64,000 nt of DNA, taken from the NCBI GenBank assembly GCA_037176905.1, contig JBBBWG010025556.1, positions 56,632 through 120,631 on the forward strand. Direction: 5' to 3'. The stretch comes from Azolla pinnata. Taxonomy: Eukaryota; Streptophyta; Polypodiopsida; Salviniales; Salviniaceae. The notes under the pieces were generated by a model. The model did no database searches and was not told where the DNA came from. It saw nothing but the letters and a program-made list of their open reading frames with translations. This document shows, piece after piece, positions 31,846-45,075 of this stretch; the first letter of the stretch is position 1, and the number at the start of each line of letters is the position of its first letter. A program made the translations under genes and the position numbers.

Positions 31846-34800
31846 ATGATCAACAGTGGAGAAGTTTCTATGTACAACGTAGAGACCCTTGGGGTAGGAG
31901 AGGATATGGTACAGAATACCAATAGGGAGATTCGAGATGAAGGTGTCGAGTATGATGAAACTGTTCTCCCAGCCAGTAACATTAAATCAGAAGAAGAAAA
32001 TGATCCAAAATCTAGTCCAAGCATTCCTCTCTATCAACTTTTCTCTTTTGCAGATGGATTAGATTATGTGCTAATGATTATGGGAACGATTGGTGCATGT
32101 GTCCATGGTGCATCCATCCCAATCTTCTTCATTTTCTTCGGAAAGCTCATCAATGCATTTGGATCTCATGCTTCAGAGCCTCATGTTATGGCGAAGGAGG
32201 TTGCCAAGGTATGTACATTTTCTTTATCACTTTATGCTTTGCTTTCTGATGATGTAGGTTCGTTAGCCATTTATGCATGACCAATAATCATTAAGACTGG
32301 ATCTCAGTTATCCATGTATGTTATATGGAATCCCCGAGATGCTCATCAAAGTGATCTTCAACTGTAAAGTTTAGCGTAACTATTGTTTGTGCATTCAAGC
32401 CGCAGTGTTTCAAGTTTCCAGTTTTACGTTTGCATGTTCTAACCATACAAAAAAGTGCACAAATTCTGTACTTGTGATGTTGCTGGATTAAAAATTTATA
32501 TTTTTTCCATGCAGTATGCTCTCTACTTCCTTTACTTGGGAATCGCAGTTATGGTATCTGGATGGCTAGGTACATATTTCATTTGCTAGATTCTGATTGA
32601 ATCTTGACACAGTCATAACGGCTGGAAATGATTACAAAAAGTAATTTTTTCCTAATCAATTTACGGTTGCCTTTGCATTATAAGGGTCCTGTCTTCTGTT
32701 TCCTCTTTCTGATGTTATAATCCTGGACTCCAGTGGGTTGGGGTTCACTTTGTTCTCGTAATCTGTAGAAACATACTTGTTCAAGAATAAAGAAATTTAT
32801 TCTGTATTCTATGCAGAGGTATCGTGCTGGATGCAGACAGGGGAAAGGCAGTCTGGACGCATGCGGACATTATATCTACAAGCAATGCTCAATCAAGATG
32901 TGGGGTTTTTTGATGTAGATATTAGTACAGGCGAAATAGTGAATGGGATTTCAAGCGACACTGCTCTTGTTCAGGATGCTATCAGTGAAAAGGTGTGTAT
33001 GAACCATGCATATGTTACGTGTGAAATATTCAAGGCATGAGACATCATCATCATAATAGGAATATGTGACTCAAGAATATATTGTGACTCAATGCTGGAT
33101 GCATTGATATTATGATAAAAACAATTGTGATTAAGGATAACATTTACATAACACTGGATGAATCTTCATTATGCCAAAATTATCACAAGCTGACACTAAT
33201 TACTCGACGTACCTTCTTTGTGGGTGACTCTAAAGCTGCTTTATTCATGTATGGTAGATGGGCCATTATCTTCATTATATGGCCAGATTCATCTCTGGGT
33301 TTGCTGTGGGATTCTCATCAGTGTGGCAACTGACGCTTGTCACTGTCGCTGTTGTTCCTCTTATGGCATTAGCTGGAGGAACATATGCTGCAGTTACTGT
33401 AGGACTTACTGGGAAAAGTCAAAAGGCTTATGCTGAAGCAGGGAGAGTGGCACTAGAGGTTAGGGATTTCTCTCTTTACATGTGCTATTTTTTTTTATTT
33501 GGTTACTCCTCTGAAGTATTGGTTTAGAAATCCGTCCGATTCCCTGCATGAAAATTTTATATACCACAAATGCTCTTCTATGGTTGGTTTCTCACTTTCG
33601 TTGTCTGCACTTGCTGACACACATACATACTAATTTCCTAACCTGGAAATTTTGGGTTTCTACATCGCTTCCATGTCTTAGAAAAGGATAGCAAGTTATG
33701 AATCTTAGGCATATAAAGCTTGATTAATATGTTGCAAACAAAGCTTTTGAACTTTTTGCTTGTACTTACATATTCTTGGAGGTAACGAAAGATTCTCTTA
33801 TTCATTTTAACTTTAAACAATTATATGCATCAGTTTTTCCAAGGAAAGAGATCCTTTTTCTGCTAGTATGATTAACAAGAATGCTGACAATTACAATATC
33901 AAAATTACGAACACTCCTTTTTATCCCTGACTTAGTTTGTGAGAGTAGGAACACACATTTAGGTGGAAGATAGTTCCATGTTGGACACAGATGTTTCTAA
34001 AGAGAAAAAGGGAGTTTTCTTCTATTTAGGTATGAAAACAAGTCTATCTTTGACAGCATGGTCTGGGTGTCAGAGGCTGCCAATTTATTGGAATAGAAAA
34101 TGTTTTAGCATAGCCAACACCTAGAATATTATTGAGGCCCATGAAAAGGGCCATACAAGCTGTCCTGCGCGCACGTATAATGTCTTTAATGAATTCAAAT
34201 ATGAAATTTAACGAACTTTTACATAAGAAACAACTGATTTAAAAAATACATAAGAAACAATAAGAATGTTAGAATTTCCAGGTTTCACTGGCCTACCAGA
34301 AATTTTATTTTTCTGTGAAACACACTGCACTAACTGTAATCAGGCTTTCAAACGTGATTTCTGCCCAGGAGAACATAACATTCATAAATAAAAAGGTTGT
34401 CTCACACATGGAAAAATTTATCTTAATTTAGTTATAACCCTCTTATTATTGGAATTGAAATCTGATGGATGCTAGGCAATATCGCAAATCCGGACAGTCT
34501 ACTCTTTTGTTGGTGAGGAGAAGACTATTGATACCTTCAGTGTAGCATTGCAAACATCTTTGAAACTTGGAAAAAAAGGTGGAATGGCAAAAGGAATTGG
34601 TATGGGCTGTACCTATGGAATACTCTTTGGTGCATGGGCCTTATTACTATGGTATGCAAGTACACTGGTTATTCATAAGGTGACAAATGGAGGCCAAGCT
34701 TTCACTACGATTTTGAATGTGATCATTAGTGGGATGTGAGTTTTCATCTTTCATAGCTCTTATTTCTTCTGTGCTATTCAAAGGCCTATGATTAAGTGCT

Positions 34801-37800
34801 TCGTATATTATCCAGATCACTTGGTCAGGCTGCACCCAACTTAACTGCATTTGGTAAAGGAAAAGCTGCAGGTTACAATATTCTTCAAATGATCAAATCT
34901 AAACCTGTCATCAATGCTAGCCATCTTGAAGGACAGGTTTTGGCCCAAGTAGATGGATACGTAGAACTTTGTAATATATGCTTTAGCTATCCATCACGGC
35001 CGGATTTGGTCATTTTTAACAATTTCAACTTGGAAATTCCTTCTGGAAAATCCATGGCATTAGTAGGTGGAAGTGGCTCTGGAAAGAGCACAGTGATTTC
35101 TCTGATTGAGCGATTCTATGATCCTATCTCAGGTGAGTATCGCCGTGCATCTAAGACTATGTTATCCTCGAGTGATATAAATTATCTGTGCAATTTATTA
35201 TTCTTCAGATGTCTTGCAGGAAAGGTATTGATCGATGGACATGATATAAAAAATTTACAGCTGAAATGGCTGAGGTCTCAAATTGGGTTAGTGAACCAAG
35301 AGCCTGCCTTATTTGCCACTAGCATTATGGAAAATATTCTTTATGGAAAGGATGGTGCAGATTTGAGGGCTGTGCACATCGCTGCTAAAGCTGCAAATGC
35401 TCACTCTTTCATAGAGCAGCTTCCAAATGGATATGCTACACAGGTATAAGAGATATGCAATAGGGTGTTTGTGCAATATTTCTTTTTTAATCTTACACCC
35501 TGTATGACCAGGTAGGTGAAAGAGGGGTACAATTGTCTGGAGGTCAGAAGCAACGGATTGCAATAGCAAGAGCAATGCTGAAGAATCCATCTATCCTTCT
35601 TCTTGATGAAGCTACAAGTGCGCTAGATGCGACCTCTGAGCATTTGGTACAAGAAGCATTGGATCTACTCATGATTGGGAGAACAACAATTGTGGTAGCA
35701 CATCGTCTCTCAACCATTCGCAATGCTGATACAATTGCTGTGATTAAACATGGCAAAGTGGTGGAGCTGGGTACACATGATCAGCTCATGTCAAAAGGTG
35801 CTACTGGGGAGTATTTTAGTTTGATCAAACTTCAGGATTCTTCTTTGAACAGGACAAACTCAAGGACTACAGCTTCAACTAAGCACTCCCAGTAAGATGA
35901 CATCTTTATATGTATTGACAGTTACCCACTCCATTGACTGATTAGTTTAACATTCTGTTTGTTAGGGAGTTAGGAAGGAACTCGTACACATCTTTTACGT
36001 TGTCAAAAGCCCTGAGTTCCCATTCATCAAGCATGCATTCTTTTGCATTTGAATCAGATTTGTATCCACCTGTTGAGCCTGGTGATATTTACCCCAAGAA
36101 CGTGGCTTCTGCACCTATAATCTGGAGGCTTATGAAATTAAATCTTCCAGAGTGGCCATATGCACTTTTGGGAACAGCTGGTGCTATCATGGCAGGAGTC
36201 GAGACCCCCCTTTTTGCATTGGCTATAAGTCAAGTGTTGATAACTTTCTACAGTCCAGATATATCACACATGAAAAATGAAGTTCGTAAAGTGGCCCTTA
36301 TTTTCGCTGGCGCATCTGTTGCAACGGTATTTATTTATGTACTACAGCATTACTTCTTCACACTGACAGGAGAGTACTTAACTGCACGCGTGCGGAAGAT
36401 GATGTTTTCAAGTAGGTTTCCTTTCACCCATTTCTATTGTATGAATCTTAGTAATTGAGAGAAAAGTTTCCGCTGAAGAATTTTTTCAATTGATAACCCT
36501 CCAGTTTCTTCAAGTGCGATCTCTTGTCAGTATACTCTTTATTTGCCTGTCTCGTTTTGTACACTAAGACTTTCTTTTCCATATTCCAGTAATTTCTTGC
36601 AATAAGTGAATCTCCCCCCATTAATAATGATCAACTACAGCCCTCAAATATATTTGCTCACAGAGTTAAAATTTGAATAGCACTATTTGGATATGGAGGA
36701 GTGCCCACAGTTTTGTTAAAAAATCCACACAATAGAACTGCGTTTTTTAGCTGTCCAAAATCAGACGAAGAAAATCATGTAGTTAGTGCTTTTGGAAATA
36801 ATGTGATTGCGGCCTGCAGTGAGTATCAATCCATGAATAATGAAGTAATGTTTAGCCTTAAGTACTTGTTTCTTGGCTTTGCAGACATCCTACATAATGA
36901 AGTAGGCTGGTTTGACCTAGATCAAAATAACAGTAACATACTAGCATCTAGATTGTCTACGGATGCCACATTTGTAAGAGCTGCCGTGGCAGATCGATTG
37001 TCAAGCATTACACAGAATATTGCACTTGCAGTAACAGCTTTTGTAATTGCATTTATCATGGAATGGAGGGTGACTCTAGTGGTCCTTGCAACCTTTCCTC
37101 TTCTTGTTGGTGCGTCAGTTGGTGAGGTACATGTTTGCCACATGTTTTCCCCCCTGAACTCTTTTTTGTTATCAGAATTCTCACTTTTGCTCCATCACAA
37201 CTGGTGTATCAGCAATTATTTCTCAAAGGCTTTGGTGGAAACCTTGGGAAAGCCTATGCCCGTGCAAGCATGGTTGCCGGAGAGGCTGTGAGCAATATTC
37301 GCACAGTTGCTGCCTTCTGTGCCGAAGAGAAGATATTGAATTTGTTCACTTCCGAATTGAATGCTTCAAGCAAAAGACTGTGGTTAAGGGGACAACTAAG
37401 TGGTATAGGGTACGGTATTTCTCAGTGCTGTATGTATGGTTCGTATGGCTTGGCTCTCTGGTATGCATCAGTCCTAGTCAAGCACCAAGAAACCAACTTC
37501 GGGAATGTGATGAAGGCATTCATGGTGCTTATTCTGACGGCGTACGGAGTTGCAGAAACAATTGCAATGGCCCCGGATATTGTGAAGGGCTCACAAGCAT
37601 TAGCTTCAGTGTTTGCCATCATCGATAGAAAATCAGAAATCGAGCCAAATGATCCACTGGGAATAATTGTTACCCAAGTTAAGGGGACAATTGAGCTGCA
37701 GCACGTAGCATTCAAGTATCCTGCTAGACCGGATGTCCAAGTTTTTGAGAATTTGAGTTTACGCATTCACTCTGGTCACAGCCTTGCTGTGGTTGGACCG

Positions 37801-38436
37801 AGTGGTTCTGGAAAGAGTTCTGTGATTGCCCTTGTTGCAAGGTTTTACGATCCTCAAGCAGGGGTAGTCTTAATTGATGGGAAAGATATAAAGAAGCTGA
37901 ACCTACGCTCTCTGCGGCAGCATCTTGCTCTTGTGCAACAAGAACCTGCCCTCTTTGCGACCACCATTTACGAGAACATCAAGTACGGATCCGATAACGC
38001 CTCAGAGGCAGAGGTAATAGCAGCAGCCAAGGCAGCGAATGCGCATGGCTTCATAACATCATTTCCAGAAGGATACAAAGCAGCGGTGGGGGAGAGGGGA
38101 ATGCAACTCTCTGGGGGCCAAAAGCAACGCGTTGCGATTGCCCGGGCAGTATTAAAGAATCCGGCGATTTTGCTGCTTGACGAAGCCACGAGTGCACTGG
38201 ATGCGGAATCGGAGAAGGTTGTCCAAAATGCACTAGATCGGGTAATGAAAGGCCGCACGACGGTGGTTGTTGCGCATCGTCTCTCTACCATCCAGGGTGC
38301 AGACAACATTGCAGTGTTGCAAGATGGGCAGGTGGTAGAGCATGGTAATCATAAACACCTCATCAGTAAGCCTGCAGGCATATATGCACAGCTAGTGAGC
38401 TTGCAACAGCATTTGAACAATAGCGCTGTGATCTGA
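31846..38436 (+). CDS. ABCB-type (P-glycoprotein/MDR) full-length transporter
   Basis: Eleven exons join to 1295 residues: 31846-32208, 32515-32569, 32817-32992, 33258-33458, 34476-34735, 34816-35132, 35220-35443, 35512-35891, 35966-36411, 36885-37126, 37213-38436. All introns are GT-AG, phases agree, and length is normal for the family. It is a membrane ATP-driven exporter with two transmembrane halves, each followed by a nucleotide-binding domain. First NBD: Walker [10 protein letters not shown] (436-444), signature LSGGQ (540-544), Walker [13 protein letters not shown] with Asp564-Glu565. Second NBD: Walker [10 protein letters not shown] (1083-1091), signature LSGGQ (from 1187), the same Walker B and the HRLST switch. 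Both sites look competent. Plant members move auxin, lipids or xenobiotics; the substrate cannot be read from sequence. The 3' half sits in one 1224-base exon, while the 5' half has ten. Confidence 0.95.
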
Positions 38437-39629
38437 TGCTAGCTTCCTTACTGCGTTGCTCCGCAGATTCGCCTTTCAAGATTCGAGAACTAAACAGAAC
38501 AGTATGCAATTCCATCTTAAAGTGTCCGATTATGGACACCGTGATTCTTCATATATAAGGCCAAAGCCATGAATGTTAATAATGTGCAATCTGATTGCTA
38601 TGATGCTTAACCAAAGGATGTTAATGATTTGTGTTTCAAGCTATGACATACACTCTGAAGTCTCACATCGTGTGGATACACTGGAATGCATGTACGATAC
38701 AGAAATTTTGTGGAATTATTGTATACATTGCAAAAAATTCTTCTATATAAGGCCAAAGCCAGGAATACTAATAATGTACAATCTGAGTGCTATGATGCTT
38801 AGCTGAAGGATGTTAATGTAAATACCACGTTTCATGATGTGAAGTGTCTCGGTTATTTTAAACGTATTAACAGTGTTGTCTTTTAATGAACCATCCACAC
38901 ACTTTGTATGAAATTAATCCAGTTATTATAGTGCTCCCACAAATAATTCACGAGTCGTTACTTAGTCCAGTTCACATATATTGTAACATTAGGTTCAGGG
39001 ATTGTAAGACTAGTGACAATGTGTTCAACTTGAACCATTTGAAGGGGTATAAAGTAATTTCCCAGTCTAAATAATCATTTGGCTATGGTACAAATGTTTG
39101 GATTGTGTTGTAATGTCTTGATCGCTATTCAGATATCGTTCACACTTGGAGGATACTTTACAAGATCTGACTCAGCTCCATATCAGATACAGTTGATGGA
39201 ACATTCTGGATCTAATGGAGCTGAAACTATCAATATAAGGATTTTGCAGCACGTCATGCAGTCCAAGTAAAGAGAATAACACCAGCCCCATTGCGCATGT
39301 TCATGGTATTATTCCTACCTTCGAAAGTTAAGATATAAGATAACACTGAACTCCTGAGATGTTAGGGTGTGGGTGCATATCTAGAACCTGAGAAAAATTC
39401 AGAATTTTGTCACATATCAAAATGATGAGGGGAAAACTCACAATACCCCTGACAATCCTCATGTCACAAATACCCTAGGTCTCACAGTGGAAAAAAAAAA
39501 GAAGCCACTGTATTTGCTCTATGAACAAGACTCACCCGCTCTTTCCAAGTCATGATCAAGGGCGTTTGGCAATCAGATGGGTATTCAATTAATTTGTTAA
39601 ATATCACAATGTATCATTACCTCATATTA
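38437..39629. other. Convergent intergenic region
   Basis: Lies between the ends of the ABCB gene (plus) and the HY5-like gene (minus), so it contains both 3' UTRs. An 80-bp segment beginning TTCTTC and containing AAGGCCAAAGCC occurs twice (about 38545-38628 and 38738-38818). No coding signal. Confidence 0.65.
38545..38818 (+). repeat. Direct repeat of about 80 bp, two copies 193 bp apart
   Basis: Copies at about 38545-38628 and 38738-38818 share ATATAAGGCCAAAGCC, CAATCTGA-TGCTATGATGCTTA and AAGGATGTTAATG. They lie just after the ABCB stop and could be two alternative 3'-end regions. Confidence 0.8.
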
Positions 39630-41515
39630 TCATCCTCTGGAACTTTCGTTTGTTGATGAGGTACTGCTCCTTATGACCTGCAATGGTGAAAAGAGAGCTG
39701 ATTGATTGAGATCACTCCCTACTACTGTGAAACAGAAGATTGCAGCACTGGCAGGAAATAGGGGGACAAAATAGGAGGATTGTACCAATAGATAATGTGC
39801 TCCATGACCAACATATATAGCAGTTTGATACAGAGATATAAACCAATTATTATAGACATTTGGGGCTTAGATTTCTGTATAAACACTACTCAACAATCTA
39901 AGTCCATCATACTATCAAGACATATGCATATATGTAACCTAGTTCCACTCTGATGGCAACTTGTAGAATTCTATGAGAGGCAGAGGCTTTCACAGTGAAC
40001 TGAGAATGTGACGCATATTACCTTCCGTAGCATGGCATTTTCTTGTTGTAGCGTTGAAACTCTCTCTTCAAGTACTGCATTCCTTTGCTCCAGTTCTTTC
40101 ATTTTAACTTCTAGCTCAGACACGTATGCCTTTTTCCTTTCCCTGGCTTGTTGTGCGGATACTCTATTTCTAAGCAACCTGTCAACAGGATTCGATTACT
40201 TCCAGCGTCCCAAAGGTTGCTTATGAGATACTGAAAATCTTTCCATGCCTGAAATGTTCTTTACTGCCTTGATGCCCCTAAGTTTTCATGAATTCCCGCC
40301 ATGGCCTTTTCTCAGGAATGATACTTGCTGCTTGAGCAATGACATATGGTCAATTCATCCTCGCATCTCTCTTTCCATGGCTGACCAGAGCTTTGGGAAA
40401 CTAAATGAATGCTTAAAGGGGCATTCAAGGAAGTAAACTTAAACTCAGGGAAGTTCTCTCAATCAAAATCAATACCGTTTCATTCGTTTGTGCTCTTTTT
40501 CAGCTGGTAAAGCGGCTCTTTTTCTTCCACCACCGCTCTTTGTTGATCCAGATACAGACTTCTTGGTTTCATTTCCTCCCATATCTGGAACTTCCCTTGA
40601 ATCTGATCCACTGTCTTCTTCTGAGATAAATCATGAGACGGTATATAAAGCTACTGCAGGGTTTTGCCTTGCACTTACCATACATTTTAAACACACTCTA
40701 AATTGAAAGTTCCTACTGTCATAGGAGAATAGAATTAAGCTTTTATTCAACGGCACTACTCTACATACAGCATGATAATCACTCACAAGTTGATCGTGTA
40801 GAACTAATAAAGCAAACTTTTTGTTTTCCATCATGGTGTTCCTAATCGTCAATCCTCCATAGCTTCGTGGTAAAGAAATTCCTCATGTGTACTCACCTTG
40901 TGTTGGTTTAGAATATTAATAGAGTTGCTTCATAGTTACAATGGTTGTTTTTTCTACAGAAATACTTATCATTGTTCATATTTCTCAAAATGGCGTTCTC
41001 ATCTATTGATAAATTCAACAGCGCACGCACAGCACATCTAGACATCCATCTGTATTGTGAAAAAGGTGGATCTAGAATGCTACACTTAACTATATATAAT
41101 AGATAAATGTATGAAGTTACTAGGCACAAGACATCCGGTGGATTGTTGGAAGGAACGAGCTAGGCACAAATTTATCCTCCATCGTATATATACTATTCAA
41201 AACAAGCCCATATATATTGTACAAGAAGAAAAAAGCATGAACTTTTCTCTGAACTTCGATAGCTGAGTACATGAAACTGTGCACAGAATCATCCGGGGAT
41301 TGATAACAGAATTCATTCCAATATCTAAGCATACAAATCTCAGCTTTCAAGGTAGTACACCCCATCCATGTTTCAGTGGATTGCAACAAATTAGTTAAAC
41401 CTAGCTAGGAGAGATGAACCAAGGAAGCAAAGCACCTCGCAACAGTTGCTACCACTAAGCGAATCAGAGATGGCCACACGGCATGCTACAGACAGGAGAG
41501 AGAGAGAGAGAGGGA

Positions 41516-41552
<37 letters not shown>

Positions 41553-41737
41553 AGGAGAATGCAATGAGCTTCTTTGGCAAGAAACCTGCGGGCGAGAAAC
41601 GGGAGAAGCGAGACGGCGGGCGAGATGCCACACAAACGCGAAAGCGGAGCGAGCGAGGGAGCGTACGTTCAAAAGAATGTTGCTAGAGGAAAGGGAGGCG
41701 CACCGTCTTCCATAAACAGAGGTTTCGACTGCTCCAT
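39630..41737 (-). CDS. HY5-like: HY5/HYH-type bZIP transcription factor
   Basis: Four minus-strand exons join to 127 residues: 41737-41704, 40620-40476, 40178-40022, 39677-39630. HY5 promotes light-responsive gene expression in the nucleus by binding ACGT-core elements. The basic region and zipper are nearly canonical: [20 protein letters not shown], then heptad leucines to ENAMLRK. N-terminal to it, [14 protein letters not shown] matches the acidic Ser-rich region with a Val-Pro pair that COP1 recognises in HY5/HYH, so COP1 control is probably kept. The C-terminus [15 protein letters not shown] resembles the short HYH tail. Exon 1 (11 residues, [11 protein letters not shown]) is inferred: its donor leaves one G that restores the frame with exon 2, and no better start is visible. 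The protein is shorter than Arabidopsis HY5 (168 residues, recalled). The bZIP identity is certain; the first exon is less so. Confidence 0.88.
41495..41549. repeat. GA and CA microsatellites
   Basis: A GA tract and a CA tract of about fifteen units lie next to each other inside the first intron of the HY5-like gene. Confidence 0.9.
41547..41552. promoter_or_regulatory. G-box CACGTG in intron 1 of the HY5-like gene
   Basis: The palindrome CACGTG, a preferred bZIP/HY5 target, ends the CA tract about 155 bases inside the first intron. HY5 is known to bind its own gene in Arabidopsis, so autoregulation is possible, but one hexamer at the edge of a CA repeat may be chance. Confidence 0.25.
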
Positions 41738-42113
41738 GGCGGCCGGGGAGATCGATCGATCGATCGATCGATCGATCAACCTTCCTGCACAGTCCGATGC
41801 TCTGGGCACGAAGCGATGGCGATGGCGATGGCGTCGTCGTCGTCGTCGTCGTCGTCTGTTTTTCTTCTTCTGAGGTTTTCTCTCTCTACGTTCGTTTCTA
41901 TAGATCTGAAGTCCCGCGCGCCCGGCCTCCTCTCTCTCTCTCTAGATCGGGGCCGTCCGTTGCCCGGGGGGGTCGTGGCCGCCTGGGGGCCGTCCGATGG
42001 GCCACTTGTCTGGCTTTCCTCTGGCGATGAGACGTGGCCGTTTCTCAGCCGTAAAAGCGCGTCCCAGAAATCTATCTTCTGCTTCTTCTATGAAGTGAAG
42101 TGGTCCTTTCTTC

Positions 42114-42206
42114 AGATCAGATCAACTCAAAATCTCATCACCATCATCATCATCATCATAAGCATCATCATCATCGTCAGATCAGATCAACTCAAAATCT
42201 AATCAT

Positions 42207-42237
<31 letters not shown>

Positions 42238-42330
42238 AGCAGCATCATCGTCAGATCAGATCAACTCAAAATCTCATCGACATCATCGACTTCATCATCA
42301 TCATTAGCAGCAGCAGCAACAGCAGCATCG
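42114..42330 (+). repeat. Tandem repeat of about 65-73 bp, three copies
   Basis: Each copy starts with AGATCAGATCAACTCAAAATCT and continues with CATCAT and, in copies two and three, CAGCAG trinucleotides. A unit and its internal microsatellite have expanded together. Confidence 0.85.
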
Positions 42331-44639
42331 ACATCGTCAGCAGCAACAGTGTCGATCGTATCAGCAGCACCAACATCATCGGAGCGATCGAGCAGTGTGG
42401 GGTGGGAGGGGGGCGGGGGGGGGGAAAGAAAAAAGAGGAAGAAAAACGATGCAGATTGTTGTTGTCGCATCGTTGGACCGATCGAGTAGGTGGGGAAACA
42501 GAAAAAGGGAAGCAAAATGATGCAGATTGCTGCTGTCAGGACGAAGAAACACGATAAGCGCTGGGATGTAAGAGAACGCGGAGAGAGTAGAATGATAAGA
42601 GAAGAGCGGGTATATATATATAATTAAGATAGGATGAGTAACGATGGGGTAGGGATTTAGATCTACAAGGTAGCGTTCGGGAGCTTAAAAAGATTGGCGT
42701 TTGATTCGAGCTGTGGTTCAAGAAGCCATGTGTTTATGACAACTGCTCCGCTCTTGCAGCTCGAGCATTCGTGCTTTAAGCAGAAAAACCCCGTTTTGTT
42801 CTGCAGGCGGAAAGCCCCGACATGGCAGATCAGATCAGAGCCTCGTTGAAGCCGAGCTGATCTCTCTCTTTTCCGGCTCGCGATTTGGAAGCTCAAAGGG
42901 GTCGAGACGCCTATCGCTGTGCAGGGTGATGCTACCGTAACTGGGCTCTGGGCCAATGAATACAGTTAACTGGGTCCTAGTTTAGGAGTATACAGTTGTT
43001 ATAGTGCGCATTCGTTTTTGCGCCAGCCAACTAACAAGTGGGTTGCAGCCCATGCCTGTTATAAAAGTTTTGCTGATCTTCTGTTTCCCCCCCTTTCCAT
43101 TTCTCTAAAATGTTTATCCTTCCGTCAATCATGATACCAAAACCTTCGGCGTAACAGACAATCTGGAATAGCGACTCAGGATGCAAAGAACTCGCCTGTC
43201 GGAAATCCAGCTGCGTTTTCCGCATTACATGGCTCCCCGTACATATGTTGCACCCCCCATTCCATGATGCACCCAAGCATGTTTCTTAGCATATCTGTGT
43301 GGTTAAAAAACCATGCATTGTCATGACCTTCCCATCTTTGCAGCAAACATACTGCCGACATTCATGGGTGTTAATTAGTTGGGCATCCTTGATCGATGAT
43401 CAATGGCATATCTATAAAAACATTCCTGAATTACGTTGTGTTACATTCTATGATCAATGATATCTGTATTCCCAGTGTTTTTCACGCTTGTTTATTGACA
43501 TCTAGTCTTAATGAATGGGGGCACTTTCTCTTTCCATGCTAAAAGTTATAGATAAACACCCGAATTTGTCGCTAACTTGACTAGTTGATGCCCAACAATG
43601 TTTTTGTAGTTATAGCTTGATGCCCACAATAACGAAGTGATTAATTAATTAATTAATTGATCAACTAACTAAGTAACTGGCTGATTGAACCGTAGACCCT
43701 CGTGCCCTATCCTTGTATCGATTTTCAAGTATGGTTTTATTGATTTCAGAATTTTGATCGATTGTGTCACGCGGCTGTGCAAGTCTTTTTAAATTGATGT
43801 TGTATTAATTCTATTGTTCGATTTAAATTGATTGATCGAGCTTTGATTTAATTAGTTATTTGGTCAATGGATTTACCGAGAGAATAAGCGTCGAATAGTA
43901 ATTTTTAAGAATTGTGGATGTGAAATTTGTAATCGCGAGAAATTCTTGGGTGTAAGATAATCATTTGGGATAATTTCGGGCATTTATCCATAAATTTTCC
44001 ATAGATAATTACAGGAGGATATTTTTGGGAAATTTTCGGAAAAAATATCTCTCCAATAATTGTAGCCCCTAGGGATCCATAAAAGCAAAAGAGCTCCATT
44101 CCTTCTAGTTTTTTTTGTTGAAATAGCTTTTTGTGGTGTTGTTTGAGATCTCAACGCACACACGATCCGCAAAGCGCAACAAAACAATCTATGATTTCGT
44201 CGTGTCTATGATCATAGTCGGCGATTTAGCATTGTTCTCATTGCTGGCTCTATAGAATGCTCAGCATTAGGCTTGATTAATCAGAAACATGACACATAAA
44301 CACATACATGGATACAGTCATATCGACAATATGTGGTCAATATTGTGCTTTCTTGCCATGATCAGGGAAATAACAATCAAGTGCCAATGCAGTCTGTTTT
44401 GTTTATTGTTAAAAACAAAGGCCAGAAGTGGTCCCCAAACAGGTCAAAAAATGAGCTGATAAACTCTACTAATCAGAGCATGTGTGTGTTGCATGACCTC
44501 CTTTCACTTTTGTGTTCTGTCGGCAAAGCATTGCAATGTCTCCCACATGACGTGATATCTCGTAGAGATACTCCTCTTAGAAAAGTGGGGTTCTTGGGTT
44601 CCGAGTCCTTTTGAAAAAGATTTCAAGACGCTGGTCTTC

Positions 44640-44770
44640 GTGCCTTTGTTTGGATTGTGGCTGAAATCTGGCCTTCAAGGCATTCTGATTATGACTTCCA
44701 GGTGAAATCTGGCCTTCAAGCATTACGACGTTCGAGTGAAAAATCTGGCCTTTCAATGTAATGTGTTTCC
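44640..44770 (+). repeat. Dispersed repeat related to 29205-29300
   Basis: GAAATCTGGCCTT recurs three times here with spacers such as AAGGCATTCT and ACGTTCGAGTGAA, and the same words occur at about 29205-29300. This suggests a small repeat family, possibly remains of one element. Confidence 0.55.
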
Positions 44771-45075
44771 TACTGGTTTTAGGTAAGCTGTGACGTTTGG
44801 ATATAGAGATAGCTGTAAAGTTTGTATCTCGGTTCACGTTAAGAGGATGCCCCTGATATTTTCCTTTTTAAGTTTATGTTCATTGTTTTCTTTATAGGCT
44901 AAGATGCCACACTCTAGATATCAAATCATATAACATAATCACGATGAACCCCAACGCACCGTCGATGATGAAAATTGGTTGTGTGCATGTCTTTTACCGT
45001 CAAACATTCACGATAACTTTCAAATGTGATGAAAGCTTCGAAATCACATGATATATGCCTAATCTCTATGCTACA

